DNA from: an uncultured Acetatifactor sp. | Lineage (GTDB): Bacteria; Bacillota; Clostridia; Lachnospirales; Lachnospiraceae | Direction: 5' to 3' | NCBI GenBank assembly: GCA_910577185.1 | Contig: CAJTLR010000055.1 | Location: 1-25,541 of the forward strand | Length of the DNA stretch: 25,541 nucleotides | Part shown: positions 15,490-21,724 of the stretch, one piece after another | Layout of the letters: every line of letters begins with the position of its first letter | Position numbering within the stretch: position 1 is the stretch's first letter | The notes under the pieces: generated by a model | What the model saw: only the letters and a program-made list of their open reading frames with translations | The model's database searches: none | Told to the model about the DNA's origin: nothing | Translations under genes and position numbers: made by a program

Positions 15490-17430
15490 ATGAAAGAATA
15501 TGATCTTCAGAAGGAGACGGGTATCCGGGGAGATACCCGCATTCCTTTTTATGCGCAGGGGAGAAGCACATTCCCCTGCCCGATTGGAAAAGAATACGGA
15601 GAAGATACGGTTTCCGCGGACGAAAGCCGGGGGGAAGGGGCCCGGTCCCGGACCGGGGCAAAGGACAGAAGGCTCAACTGTGATTACCACCACGGCCAGC
15701 TGCCGCCGGTAAAGGGCGGAGGCTGCTATCAGGTGGCACGGGCCAACCGCACTCACCCCGAATGGGATGACGGGGTGGGGGGAACCTACAAGCACGGTGC
15801 GGACCTGGCGTACTGGAGGGGCAGGTTTTATCTCCATTACTTTACCAATCCGGTCAGTGAACATACCGGTGCGGGGCAGAGTATCCTGGCATCCTCCCCG
15901 GATGGGATACAGTGGGATGATTTTCGGACAGCATTTCCGGTTTACCGGATACCGGCATGCACAATTACGGATTACAAGGAGAATACAACAACATTTTCCG
16001 GGGATACTTTCGCCTTCATTCACCAGAGGGTGGGATTTTACCGCACCAAAGGCGACAGAATGCTTTTGCTGGGCTTTTACGGCTGGTCTCCCAAACCCTG
16101 GGTCACCAACTGGGATAATTACGGCATTGGCAGGGTAGTGCGGGAATTGTATCCGGACCAGACTTTTGGCCCGGTCTATTTCATCAGACCCTGCTGGCAG
16201 GGAGGCTGGTCGAAGGAACTCCTGGGATATCCGCTGTACACGGAAGCGGAAGATCGCAGTTTTGTGGACTGCTGTGAGGAACTGCTGGCAGATTCCCTGG
16301 CGGTGCAGCAGTGGGCCGAGGAAAATGGCGACCGGGATGAGCTGATTCAAATCAAGCATGACCCGGACGGCACCACCAACCAGGCTTTTTGCTGGTACCA
16401 TATTGATGATGACACCATAATCGGCATGTGGAAGCACTCCCGCTGTGCCAGGAGCAATGACGGGGGCAGGAGCTGGACACCGGTGCAGGTCTCTCCCTCC
16501 CTGGTGATGAGCGGGCAGAAGGTCTGGGCCCAGAAGACGGCTGATGGAAAGTTTGCCATGTTCTATGATCCCACCCTGGAGTCCACCCATCGATGGCCTC
16601 TGTGTGTCACCACATCCGAGGACGGAATCGCCTATCATAATATGCTGCTGGTACACGGGGAGGTTCCGCCCATGCGCTTCGGCGGTTTCTGGAAAGATTT
16701 CGGCCCCCAGTATATGCGGGGGATTGCGGAAGGAATCGAAAGGCCGGAGGACTCCGTGTGGCTGGCCTATACGGTGAATAAGGAGGATGTGTGGGTGGCA
16801 AAGCTGCCGCTTCCCATAACGGGAGAGGAGACGGAGAGGGAGCTGGAAAATGATTTCGGACAGTTCACGGTTTATTCGCCCAAATGGGCCCCGGTGACAG
16901 TAACGGAGCTTCCATCGCTGCGTCTGGCAGACTATGACCGCTATGACTACGCAAAGGCAGAGAGGGTGCTCTTTGAGGCCGGCTGCCAGAAAATATCCTT
17001 TCGGATTCTGCCGGGCCAGGAGGATAAGGGGAGACTGTACTGTGAACTGCAGAGTCCGGCCGGGGAGACGGCGGTGCGGCTGGTTTTCAGGGAAGATGGG
17101 ATGCTTTGTGTGCGCACCACGGCTCTGGTTCCGTTCTGGCCCTATCATGCAGGGCAGGAGACGGAGATCTGCTTAACCGCGGACTGCAGGACCAGCGTAA
17201 TGACCATACAAGTCAATGGCGGGGAGGAGAAACAACTCCGGTTTATGACGGCGGTGGACAGCATTTCCCGCTTTGTGCTGCGGACCGGCGCGCCGCGGAT
17301 GACACCCTCCAGGGAGGATGATCCAATCGAGGATACTTCCTATGAACTTTTGCTGGCAGACGAAAAAGACCAGGAAAGCGTGTATGAGCTGACGCAGTTC
17401 CGGGTGTTCAGCGGCCGGGAAGCCCGTTGA
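15490..17430 (+). CDS. Beta-propeller glycoside hydrolase-like protein (sialidase-type annotation)
   Basis: A 646-residue frame. The recognisable protein begins at about residue 62 with CDYHHGQLPPVKGGGCYQVA and continues with Asp-box-like propeller strands such as ILASSPDGIQWDDF, RSNDGGRSWTPV and VTTSEDGIAYHN. This resembles clostridial proteins annotated as exo-alpha-sialidase or GH-like. The last 170 residues look like a beta-sandwich. There is no signal peptide, so it should act inside the cell on imported sugars. GGATGAGGATG precedes the only in-frame ATG, but codons 10-56 consist largely of three perfect inverted repeats. As far as I recall, relatives begin only 10-20 residues before CDYHHG. 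The true start is therefore uncertain, and the 5' end may carry an inserted palindromic element. The substrate is unknown. Confidence 0.6.
   Translation: MKEYDLQKETGIRGDTRIPFYAQGRSTFPCPIGKEYGEDTVSADESRGEGARSRTGAKDRRLNCDYHHGQLPPVKGGGCYQVARANRTHPEWDDGVGGTYKHGADLAYWRGRFYLHYFTNPVSEHTGAGQSILASSPDGIQWDDFRTAFPVYRIPACTITDYKENTTTFSGDTFAFIHQRVGFYRTKGDRMLLLGFYGWSPKPWVTNWDNYGIGRVVRELYPDQTFGPVYFIRPCWQGGWSKELLGYPLYTEAEDRSFVDCCEELLADSLAVQQWAEENGDRDELIQIKHDPDGTTNQAFCWYHIDDDTIIGMWKHSRCARSNDGGRSWTPVQVSPSLVMSGQKVWAQKTADGKFAMFYDPTLESTHRWPLCVTTSEDGIAYHNMLLVHGEVPPMRFGGFWKDFGPQYMRGIAEGIERPEDSVWLAYTVNKEDVWVAKLPLPITGEETERELENDFGQFTVYSPKWAPVTVTELPSLRLADYDRYDYAKAERVLFEAGCQKISFRILPGQEDKGRLYCELQSPAGETAVRLVFREDGMLCVRTTALVPFWPYHAGQETEICLTADCRTSVMTIQVNGGEEKQLRFMTAVDSISRFVLRTGAPRMTPSREDDPIEDTSYELLLADEKDQESVYELTQFRVFSGREAR
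15518..15550 (+). terminator. Terminator-like hairpin after prfB, inside the next frame
   Basis: CGGGTATC and GATACCCG (8 bp, 6-nt loop) are followed by CATTCCTTTTT. It is well placed to end the prfB transcript. It nevertheless lies 28 bases into the only ATG-started frame of the downstream gene, which casts doubt on that start. Confidence 0.45.
15546..15592. repeat. Hairpin copy of a possible dispersed palindromic repeat
   Basis: TTTTTATGCGCAG leads into GCAGGGGA-N9-TCCCCTGC and then CCGATTGGAAAAG. The layout matches the element at 4731-4882 and, more loosely, 21304-21350, where GGAGAAGGGCATTCTCCTGC is followed by TTGATTGAAAA. Confidence 0.45.
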
Positions 17431-17519
17431 CTGTCCGGGAAAACAAAACCGAAACTCCCAGGCATTCTCTTTTCTGCCTTACTTTCTGTTTATGGCGGAG
17501 CATTGGGATGCAAGTGAGT

Positions 17520-18296
17520 TCAGGAAGAGACTTTCCGGGGATTCATCAGATCCAGGAAGAAACAAGTGTGGGTCATCTGCATATAGGGCTGAAGCCACAG
17601 AAAACCGATACCGAAGCTTAAGATACACAACAACATCAGGGGGAGGAAACCCAGTTCCAGAAGGAACAGCCGCATCCGCTGGCCTTTCATGACATGCCAG
17701 CACAGGGCCAGGGTTTCCTTCCCCGTCTTTTCCGGAAAATCCAGCGCAAGATAAAAAGACAGGGTAATCCCCAGGGAGATGGGAATATAGACACATAATC
17801 CCGCCGCCAGGGCCGCCAGGGCATAAATAATCCATTTGATGTCACGGGTTTCCGCATAGTTCTGCACGATGTACTGACACGGGCCCAGGCACAGCGTCTG
17901 GCACAGCGTCATGGCACCGGAAACCAGGAGAAATTTTTTGGAATCTGTCTGAAAGCCGTAAAAAAGATCCCGCAGAAAAGCGGGCTGCCCGCAGGCGGTT
18001 TTCAGGAAATACAGTGTGATTCCCGCGTTCATGACACCCAGTATGACATTGGCCAGGAACAGCAGCAGATCAAATACATAGGATATGGTCCGGGCGGCAT
18101 CCGGGGAACCGGTCATGACAAAAACCGAGTTCATGGTGGCGTTGCACACCGAGTTGATGGAAAGCCGCACAAAGCCCGAAATCAGGAAACTGAAAAGGAA
18201 AATCCGGATAGCGCCGCTGTATTTTCCTTCCATATTGTCTTTCGCCTGATTCTTGATTTCAAATCCCTTTTGATATTGTTTCATGTCAGATACCAT
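17520..18296 (-). CDS. DUF975-family integral membrane protein
   Basis: A 258-residue protein with about six hydrophobic segments (roughly residues 28-48, 70-95, 120-140, 153-180 and 205-235, among others). A short basic N-terminal stretch, FEIKNQAKDNMEGKYSGAIR, precedes them. That N-terminal pattern and the spacing of the helices fit DUF975, a family of unknown function frequent in Clostridia. The start is either 18296 (MVSDMKQYQ, with AAAGG four bases before it) or the ATG at 18284; both give an equivalent protein. It is the last of three minus-strand genes and converges with the glycosidase-like gene. No clear terminator was found in the 89 bp between them. Confidence 0.72.
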   Translation of the reverse strand: MVSDMKQYQKGFEIKNQAKDNMEGKYSGAIRIFLFSFLISGFVRLSINSVCNATMNSVFVMTGSPDAARTISYVFDLLLFLANVILGVMNAGITLYFLKTACGQPAFLRDLFYGFQTDSKKFLLVSGAMTLCQTLCLGPCQYIVQNYAETRDIKWIIYALAALAAGLCVYIPISLGITLSFYLALDFPEKTGKETLALCWHVMKGQRMRLFLLELGFLPLMLLCILSFGIGFLWLQPYMQMTHTCFFLDLMNPRKVSS

Positions 18297-18379
18297 CCTG
18301 CCTTTATTTCCGGGGACAATGGCCCGGGGTTCTGTCTGTATTCCTTATATGGAGAGCACCGCCGGAAGGCGCAGCCGTG

Positions 18380-18916
18380 TCATACGGCGTAATCCAGGTT
18401 CATGCCCAGATATTTTGTCCGGTCCGAATTCTTCAGATCCTGCTGGTAAGGATTTTCTTCGTTGCGGTATTTAATCTGGGTGTGGGTGGTGCCGCCGGAT
18501 ACATAGCTGCGCCCGCATTCGGGACAGATTCCCGTGTGGAGGGAGACGGAGGCGGATACCACCTTACCATCCTTTTGGGCAGCTTTTTTGTAAGCATTGG
18601 ATACATGCTCCTGCTCGTGGGCCCGGACCGCGGAGGCGGCATTTTCCGGGGAGACATGCCGGGGACTCTTAAAGGAGACCATCTCGTCGGAGCCGTCCTT
18701 GTACTTGCGCTTTTTGCAGGTCTGGCATTCTTCGCCGGGGTCTTTTATGCCGGCTTTCTCTTTCCAGTCCTCTTCTTTGTTTCCGAAAATCTGTTTTCCG
18801 TCAATTGTTTTCCGTTCTGTGGGATTTACGGAAGGGGCAGGGGAGATTTTTTCCGTGGATATACTGCCGCCGCCGTAAAAAGGGTAATTTCCATTGCCGA
18901 TGGGTGAGAGTGTCAT
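18380..18916 (-). CDS. Small HExxH protein with two CxxC pairs (SprA-related-like)
   Basis: A 178-residue soluble protein. The ATG at 18916 is chosen because a perfect AGGAGG lies eight bases upstream; a TTG further out would place that site inside the gene. It contains VRAHEQEHVSNAYKKAAQ, an HExxH zinc-peptidase-like motif with H100, E101 and H104. CQTC lies at residues 64-67 and CPECGRSYVSGG begins at 131. The AHEQxH context resembles the SprA-related putative metallopeptidases, where the motif is RAHEQAH, but the cysteine pairs are not a feature I recall from that family. The N-terminus is polar with no signal peptide. A good promoter lies at 19018-19046. Proteolysis is possible but unproven; the motif may only bind metal. 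Confidence 0.7.
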   Translation of the reverse strand: MTLSPIGNGNYPFYGGGSISTEKISPAPSVNPTERKTIDGKQIFGNKEEDWKEKAGIKDPGEECQTCKKRKYKDGSDEMVSFKSPRHVSPENAASAVRAHEQEHVSNAYKKAAQKDGKVVSASVSLHTGICPECGRSYVSGGTTHTQIKYRNEENPYQQDLKNSDRTKYLGMNLDYAV

Positions 18917-19017
18917 GAGACCAGCCTCCTGTTTCAAAGTTTTTTGCTAATTGATATGACTCATTTCTGTGATACCGGGGTCAGAATTCTTTTTGCCCCC
19001 CACATCATTTTTATTTG

Positions 19018-19046
19018 ATTATAAAATATTTTTCTGCTGTCTGCAA
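19018..19046 (-). promoter_or_regulatory. Promoter of the small HExxH protein gene
   Basis: On the minus strand: TTGCAG (complement at 19041-19046), a 17-bp spacer and a perfect TATAAT (complement at 19018-19023). Transcription would start near 19011, about 95 bases before the ATG. Confidence 0.7.
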
Positions 19047-19076
19047 TGTATATTTCCGGGTGGTTTCAGCGGATGC

Positions 19077-19538
19077 TTAAGGATTTTCAAAGGAATATCC
19101 GTAGTACCGTTCCATAAATTCCGTAAAATCGACACCATACATTTGCTGCATCATGGAATTGATCTGATTCCGGAATGTCTCGTTTTTCATCATGGCCGGC
19201 ATCATCACCAGGGAATAGATCATGATGCCCACAGCCGCCACCAGTCCGATGACAGACAGGGTAAAGCCGGTGACACAGGTGGAACTGCTTTTCCGGCCTT
19301 TTCTATGGGCGAGAACGGCAAACAAGATTCCCAGCGCGCCCAGCGGCAGGGACAATACGACGGTACAGCATGTGGTAGTGGCCAGAATGCCGCACACGGC
19401 TGATGCGATGGAGAACAGCTGCCCGTAAGGTCTGTGTGTGGGCTGGTTGTAGTAGCTGCTGTTGGAAGCATTGCTGTTCCATCTGTCCCACTGCCCCCGG
19501 TCATTCCGGTTGTTTTGTCCGTTCTGGTTATAGTCCAT
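19077..19538 (-). CDS. Small two-helix membrane protein (DUF4190-like)
   Basis: A 153-residue protein that begins MDYNQNGQNNRNDRGQWDRW. This is a flexible Asn/Gln/Tyr-rich cytoplasmic tail of about 45 residues. Two transmembrane helices follow at roughly 48-80 and 93-118, joined by a basic AHRKGRKSSST turn, then a methionine-rich, amphipathic C-terminus. This build is common among clostridial DUF4190-type proteins of unknown function. AAGGAG lies seven bases before the chosen ATG at 19538; a longer frame to 19601 would read into the promoter. It is divergent from the tyrosine recombinase gene. No strong terminator follows before the promoter at 19018-19046. Confidence 0.65.
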   Translation of the reverse strand: MDYNQNGQNNRNDRGQWDRWNSNASNSSYYNQPTHRPYGQLFSIASAVCGILATTTCCTVVLSLPLGALGILFAVLAHRKGRKSSSTCVTGFTLSVIGLVAAVGIMIYSLVMMPAMMKNETFRNQINSMMQQMYGVDFTEFMERYYGYSFENP

Positions 19539-19572
19539 AATCAGGCTCCTTAACATGGTAATTCTTATCTTT

Positions 19573-19601
19573 ACTTTATCATTTTTTCCCAAGTCTGTCA
19601 A
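19573..19601 (-). promoter_or_regulatory. Promoter of the two-helix membrane protein gene
   Basis: On the minus strand: a perfect TTGACA (complement at 19596-19601), a 17-bp spacer and TAAAGT (complement at 19573-19578). Transcription would start near 19566, giving a leader of about 28 nt. Confidence 0.6.
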
Positions 19602-19757
19602 AAAATTATTTTGCCGGAATTTCTTTTGCGCAGGCAGGAACAGTGATAAGATGGAAACGTTCAGGGCCGGTGCACAGACCGGACTGCCTGGCTGTGGTCA
19701 CAGGGGTCTGAATATTACGGAAAATAGTAAAAACGGCAGATACAAAGGAGAAAAATC

Positions 19758-20645
19758 ATGACACATCAAATAACCAGTGAAAACGTTGACAGTTACCGGA
19801 AATGCCTTTTGAGAGAAGAATACGCGGAGAGTACCGTCCGGAAGTATGTGGGGGATATCAGGGCTTTCTGTGTGTGGCTGGAACGCTTTGGGGCAGAGGA
19901 AAGCGGGCAGGGGGCATCCGGTTCCGGCTTTTTCGGGATTGACAGGGAAACTGCCGCCCGGTGGAAATCATATCTGGTGGAGGAGGGTTACGCGTCGGTC
20001 ACGGTCAATGCCATGCTTTCCTCGCTGAACAGTTTTTTCAGATTTATGGGGTGGGAAGAGTGCCGGGTAAAATTTCTGAAGATACAGAGAAAAATGTTCC
20101 GGGACCAGGATAGGGAGCTGAGCAGGTCGGAATACGGGCGTCTTCAGGAGACGGCCCGGGCATTCGGCAATGTCCGGCTGGCATTGCTTTTGGAGACCAT
20201 CTGCGCCACCGGAATGCGGGTGTCGGAAGTGAAATATATCACGGTGGAAAACATTGGCCGCAGGCGTGCGGACATTTCCCTGAAAGGAAAGATCCGGACA
20301 ATTCTGCTTCCCGGAAAGCTCTGTAAAAAATTAAGGGATTATGCCAGACAAAGGAAAATTTCATCCGGACAGATATTTGTCACAAAGAGGGAAAATGGCA
20401 TGTCCAGAGGGCAGATATGGCGGGAGATGAAACGGCTGTGCGGGAAAGCGGGGGTCAGCCCTTCCAAAGTATTTCCGCATAATCTCAGGCATTTGTTTGC
20501 CAGGACATTTTACAAAGTATGCAGGGATATTGCAGGACTCGCGGATGTTCTGGGGCACAGCAGCATAGAAACCACCCGTATTTATCTGATATCAACCGGA
20601 GAAAACCATGCCCTTCAGATGGAAAAACTGGGGCTGGTCAGCTGA
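19758..20645 (+). CDS. Lone tyrosine recombinase (XerC/D-like), probable invertase of the adjacent switch
   Basis: A 295-residue integrase-fold enzyme. The N-terminal SAM-like core-binding domain (about 8-105) is followed by a catalytic domain with the full set of active residues: R154 (ATGMRVSE), K178 (LKGKIRT), H241 and R244 (PHNLRHLFA), H267 (LGHSS) and nucleophile Y276 (IYL). The length is that of a Xer or RecV-type enzyme, shorter than a phage integrase, and no excisionase or phage genes are present. AAGGAG lies eight bases before the ATG. Just two bases after the stop begins the first of two 19-bp inverted sites (20648-20666, 20974-20992), each built as two 7-bp arms around an asymmetric centre, as expected for its substrate. 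I therefore infer that it flips the 307-bp segment between them. A promiscuous or housekeeping Xer role cannot be excluded. Confidence 0.9.
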   Translation: MTHQITSENVDSYRKCLLREEYAESTVRKYVGDIRAFCVWLERFGAEESGQGASGSGFFGIDRETAARWKSYLVEEGYASVTVNAMLSSLNSFFRFMGWEECRVKFLKIQRKMFRDQDRELSRSEYGRLQETARAFGNVRLALLLETICATGMRVSEVKYITVENIGRRRADISLKGKIRTILLPGKLCKKLRDYARQRKISSGQIFVTKRENGMSRGQIWREMKRLCGKAGVSPSKVFPHNLRHLFARTFYKVCRDIAGLADVLGHSSIETTRIYLISTGENHALQMEKLGLVS

Positions 20646-20647
20646 GG

Positions 20648-20666
20648 GACAAAATCACCATTTTGT
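20648..20666 (+). repeat. Left recombination site of the invertible segment (IRL)
   Basis: GACAAAATCACCATTTTGT. The same 19 bases occur on the opposite strand at 20974-20992. Inside each site ACAAAAT and ATTTTGT are inverted arms around CACC, which resembles a tyrosine-recombinase core site. In RNA the site plus the following TTTT could also form a weak terminator for the recombinase gene. Confidence 0.75.
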
Positions 20667-20713
20667 TTTCAGCGGGACTGCATCCGGGCAAAATTCCCCT
20701 TCCAGTCAAAGGT

Positions 20714-20742
20714 AGTATAACACAGACATGGATAATATTCAA
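20714..20742 (-). promoter_or_regulatory. Invertible promoter with a dyad over its -35 box
   Basis: On the minus strand: TTGAAT (complement at 20737-20742), a 17-bp spacer and TATACT (complement at 20714-20719). Transcription would start near 20707 and run leftward, antisense to the end of the recombinase gene. The -35 box sits in the centre of the dyad TGGATAAT-N7-ATTATCCA (20729-20751), which could be an operator or a second protein-binding site. Confidence 0.65.
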
Positions 20743-20821
20743 GATTATCCAGTGCAGTATTCTTTCTGAAAACCCATGATATCGTGGTTTTTATTCAAAT
20801 TTTACGGTATGCAAAAGTAAC

Positions 20822-20850
20822 CCTGAAAAAATCTTTCTTCAGGATTTCTC
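20822..20850 (+). terminator. Weak intrinsic terminator inside the invertible segment
   Basis: CCTGAA and TTCAGG form a short stem that A/T pairs can extend. It is followed by ATTTCTCTT. Confidence 0.4.
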
Positions 20851-20858
20851 TTCCATGA

Positions 20859-20896
20859 CAATAGAAGGCCCCACCAGGGGGAATTCTATTGTTTTT
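20859..20896 (+). terminator. Strong unidirectional terminator inside the invertible segment
   Basis: CAATAGAA pairs with TTCTATTG, with an inner CCCC/GGGG stem around ACCA, followed by TTTTT at 20892-20896. There is no T-run on the other strand, so it acts only rightward in this orientation, shielding the surface-protein gene from read-through. Confidence 0.75.
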
Positions 20897-20973
20897 GGTG
20901 TCTGCATTGAAACGATAAAACAAATATTTGTTATCTTAATTCTGTTTTCGACTCTTCCGGACGTTTTCCCGAT

Positions 20974-20992
20974 ACAAAATGGTGATTTTGTC
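20974..20992 (-). repeat. Right recombination site of the invertible segment (IRR)
   Basis: This is the exact reverse complement of 20648-20666 (plus strand ACAAAATGGTGATTTTGTC). Outside the 19 bases the flanks of the two sites differ, which defines the crossover region. Confidence 0.75.
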
Positions 20993-21207
20993 AACTTTCC
21001 GAAAACGGCGTATGCCCCTGGGGCAGGAACTGAAAAGGCAGGGGACAAAGGCGGCGGGACAGAAGATTGGGCTGTATGGAAAAACAGTGGAAGGGGGGAT
21101 ACTGTATGAGCCATGCGGATGCGGCCGGGATGAGTCCACCGGGAAACGCAGCCTTGCTGCCTGGTTGCCGTGGACAGCAGGGCGGAACCGGATACGGCTA
21201 AAATATC
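20993..21207 (+). other. Leader between the switch and the riboswitch region
   Basis: This stretch is without convincing coding sequence. It holds CCCCTG/CAGGGG (21015-21020 with 21039-21044) and a long imperfect hairpin at 21134-21175. That hairpin has outer arms GTCCAC and GTGGAC, with a GCAGC-CTT-GCTGC tip. The 3' arm contains CTGGTTGCCG, similar to the 3' end of c-di-GMP-I aptamers, but no complete aptamer is recognisable. No rightward promoter was found here, which agrees with dependence on the invertible promoter. Confidence 0.4.
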
Positions 21208-21265
21208 GGCAAACCATTGGAAACAATGGGACGCAAAGCTATAGGGACTAAAACGTCTTATTTAT
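21208..21265 (+). ncRNA. Partial c-di-GMP-I (GEMM-I) riboswitch aptamer, first copy
   Basis: The 5' half is textbook GEMM-I: GGCAAACC, a stem CCATTG/CAATGG closed by a GAAA tetraloop (21220-21223), then GGGACGCAAAGCTATAGGGA and CTAA. The 3' half expected to pair with it (TATGnCAGCC followed by GGTTGCC) is not recognisable. Only a TATG at 21262-21265 remains, and the bases of the second helix do not pair. It may be a degenerate copy or have an unusual second helix. Ligand binding is uncertain. Confidence 0.55.
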
Positions 21266-21303
21266 GCACAAGAGCGCATAAGGAAAATTGTTGCTGACGC
21301 AAC

Positions 21304-21350
21304 ATGCGCCCCGCGCGGGGAGGAGAAGGGCATTCTCCTGCTTGATTGAA
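21304..21350. repeat. Palindromic GC-rich repeat in the leader
   Basis: The palindrome CCCCGCGCGGGG is followed by AGGAGAA-N5-TTCTCCT and TTGATTGAAAA. The second part resembles the hairpin at 15555-15590. Confidence 0.4.
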
Positions 21351-21386
21351 AACAGAAGAGGCAGAATATTTGGCTTCTGTTGTTTT
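21351..21386 (+). terminator. Intrinsic terminator between the two aptamers
   Basis: AACAGAAG and CTTCTGTT (8 bp, 15-nt loop) are followed by GTTTT. It could be the expression platform of the first aptamer, or simply a barrier in the leader. Confidence 0.6.
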
Positions 21387-21439
21387 ATGAGGATAATTCG
21401 TTATGTCAGCCTGGCTGCTAATTAGAGGAAACTATAATT

Positions 21440-21680
21440 AGCAAACCGTCAGAAATGATGGGACGCAAAGCTAGAGCGTGTTTGATCATTGCTTTATGGC
21501 AGCTGTGTGTCACAGTTTGTGGGAGATTGGACCCGAACGAGGGAGACGTAGTGGGCTACGTTGACCGAATGAGGGCCAAATATACCGCAAAATGGGGCGT
21601 ACAGATGACGGGAATGAATGATCAAACACGCTCTAAGGGGGCTAAGGTGCTTACAGTGCTATGCCAGCCCGGCCGCCGGA
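21440..21680 (+). ncRNA. c-di-GMP-I (GEMM-I) riboswitch, second copy, interrupted by a MITE
   Basis: The 5' part (21440-21473) is AGCAAACC, stem CCGTCA/TGATGG with GAAA loop, then GGGACGCAAAGC. The 3' part (21634-21680) is AGGGGGCTAAGG, a short variable helix, then CTATGCCAGCCCGG and CCGCCGGA. CTAAG and TATG form the 11-nt receptor that docks the GAAA loop. Removing the 160-bp insert and one TA joins the halves into a full-length aptamer. GEMM-I RNAs bind cyclic di-GMP and often control adhesin or motility genes. The gene starts 45 bases later. Because the insert is itself a long hairpin, the aptamer might still fold around it. Confidence 0.8.
21474..21633. mobile_element. 160-bp palindromic MITE-like element inserted in the riboswitch
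   Basis: Perfect inverted repeats (AGAGCGTGTTTGATCATT at 21473-21490 and its complement at 21617-21634) are flanked by TA on both sides. This is the target duplication expected of IS630/Tc1-mariner-type elements. The interior stays partly palindromic up to a centre of ACGTAG-TGGG-CTACGT (21546-21561), exactly midway. It has no coding capacity. Confidence 0.75.
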
Positions 21681-21705
21681 TCCTTTGCATCCGAATGTTA
21701 TTTTT
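21677..21705 (+). terminator. Possible expression-platform hairpin of the second aptamer
   Basis: CGGAT-N7-ATCCG shares its left arm with the 3' end of the aptamer and is followed by AATGTTATTTTT. The overlap would allow ligand-dependent choice between aptamer and terminator. The stem is short. Confidence 0.35.
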
Positions 21706-21724
21706 GGCAAAGAAAGGAAGGATT

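Larger units (their letters stand above)
20648..20992. other. Putative invertible promoter segment (phase-variation switch), shown OFF
   Basis: Two exact 19-bp inverted repeats flank 307 bp directly after a tyrosine recombinase gene. The segment contains one strong promoter on the minus strand (20714-20742) and two rightward intrinsic-type terminators (20822-20850 and 20859-20896). No open frame in it looks real. In this orientation transcription runs away from the surface protein at 21725, and read-through from the left is stopped. After inversion the promoter would lie at about 20898-20926 reading right, and the terminators would face left. This is the logic of C. difficile-type invertible switches. 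That inversion occurs is inferred. Confidence 0.7.

Noticed and set aside
14422..17148. A 908-codon open frame on the minus strand
   Set aside because: It is antisense to prfB and the glycosidase-like gene, has no ribosome binding site or recognisable domain, and its composition reflects the codon pattern of the plus-strand genes.
21134..21175. A hammerhead ribozyme suggested by GATGAGTCC and GGGAAAC
   Set aside because: The core CUGANGA is not present and the helices do not fit the hammerhead arrangement.
20839..21251. Several 80-100 codon frames in the control region on both strands
   Set aside because: They overlap each other, the inverted repeat, terminators and the first aptamer, and lack ribosome binding sites or domains.
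21473..21634. Reading the 18-bp inverted repeats as a second invertible switch
   Set aside because: The TA flanks, symmetry reaching to the centre, and insertion within a conserved aptamer fit a MITE better. Inverting a near-palindrome would change little.
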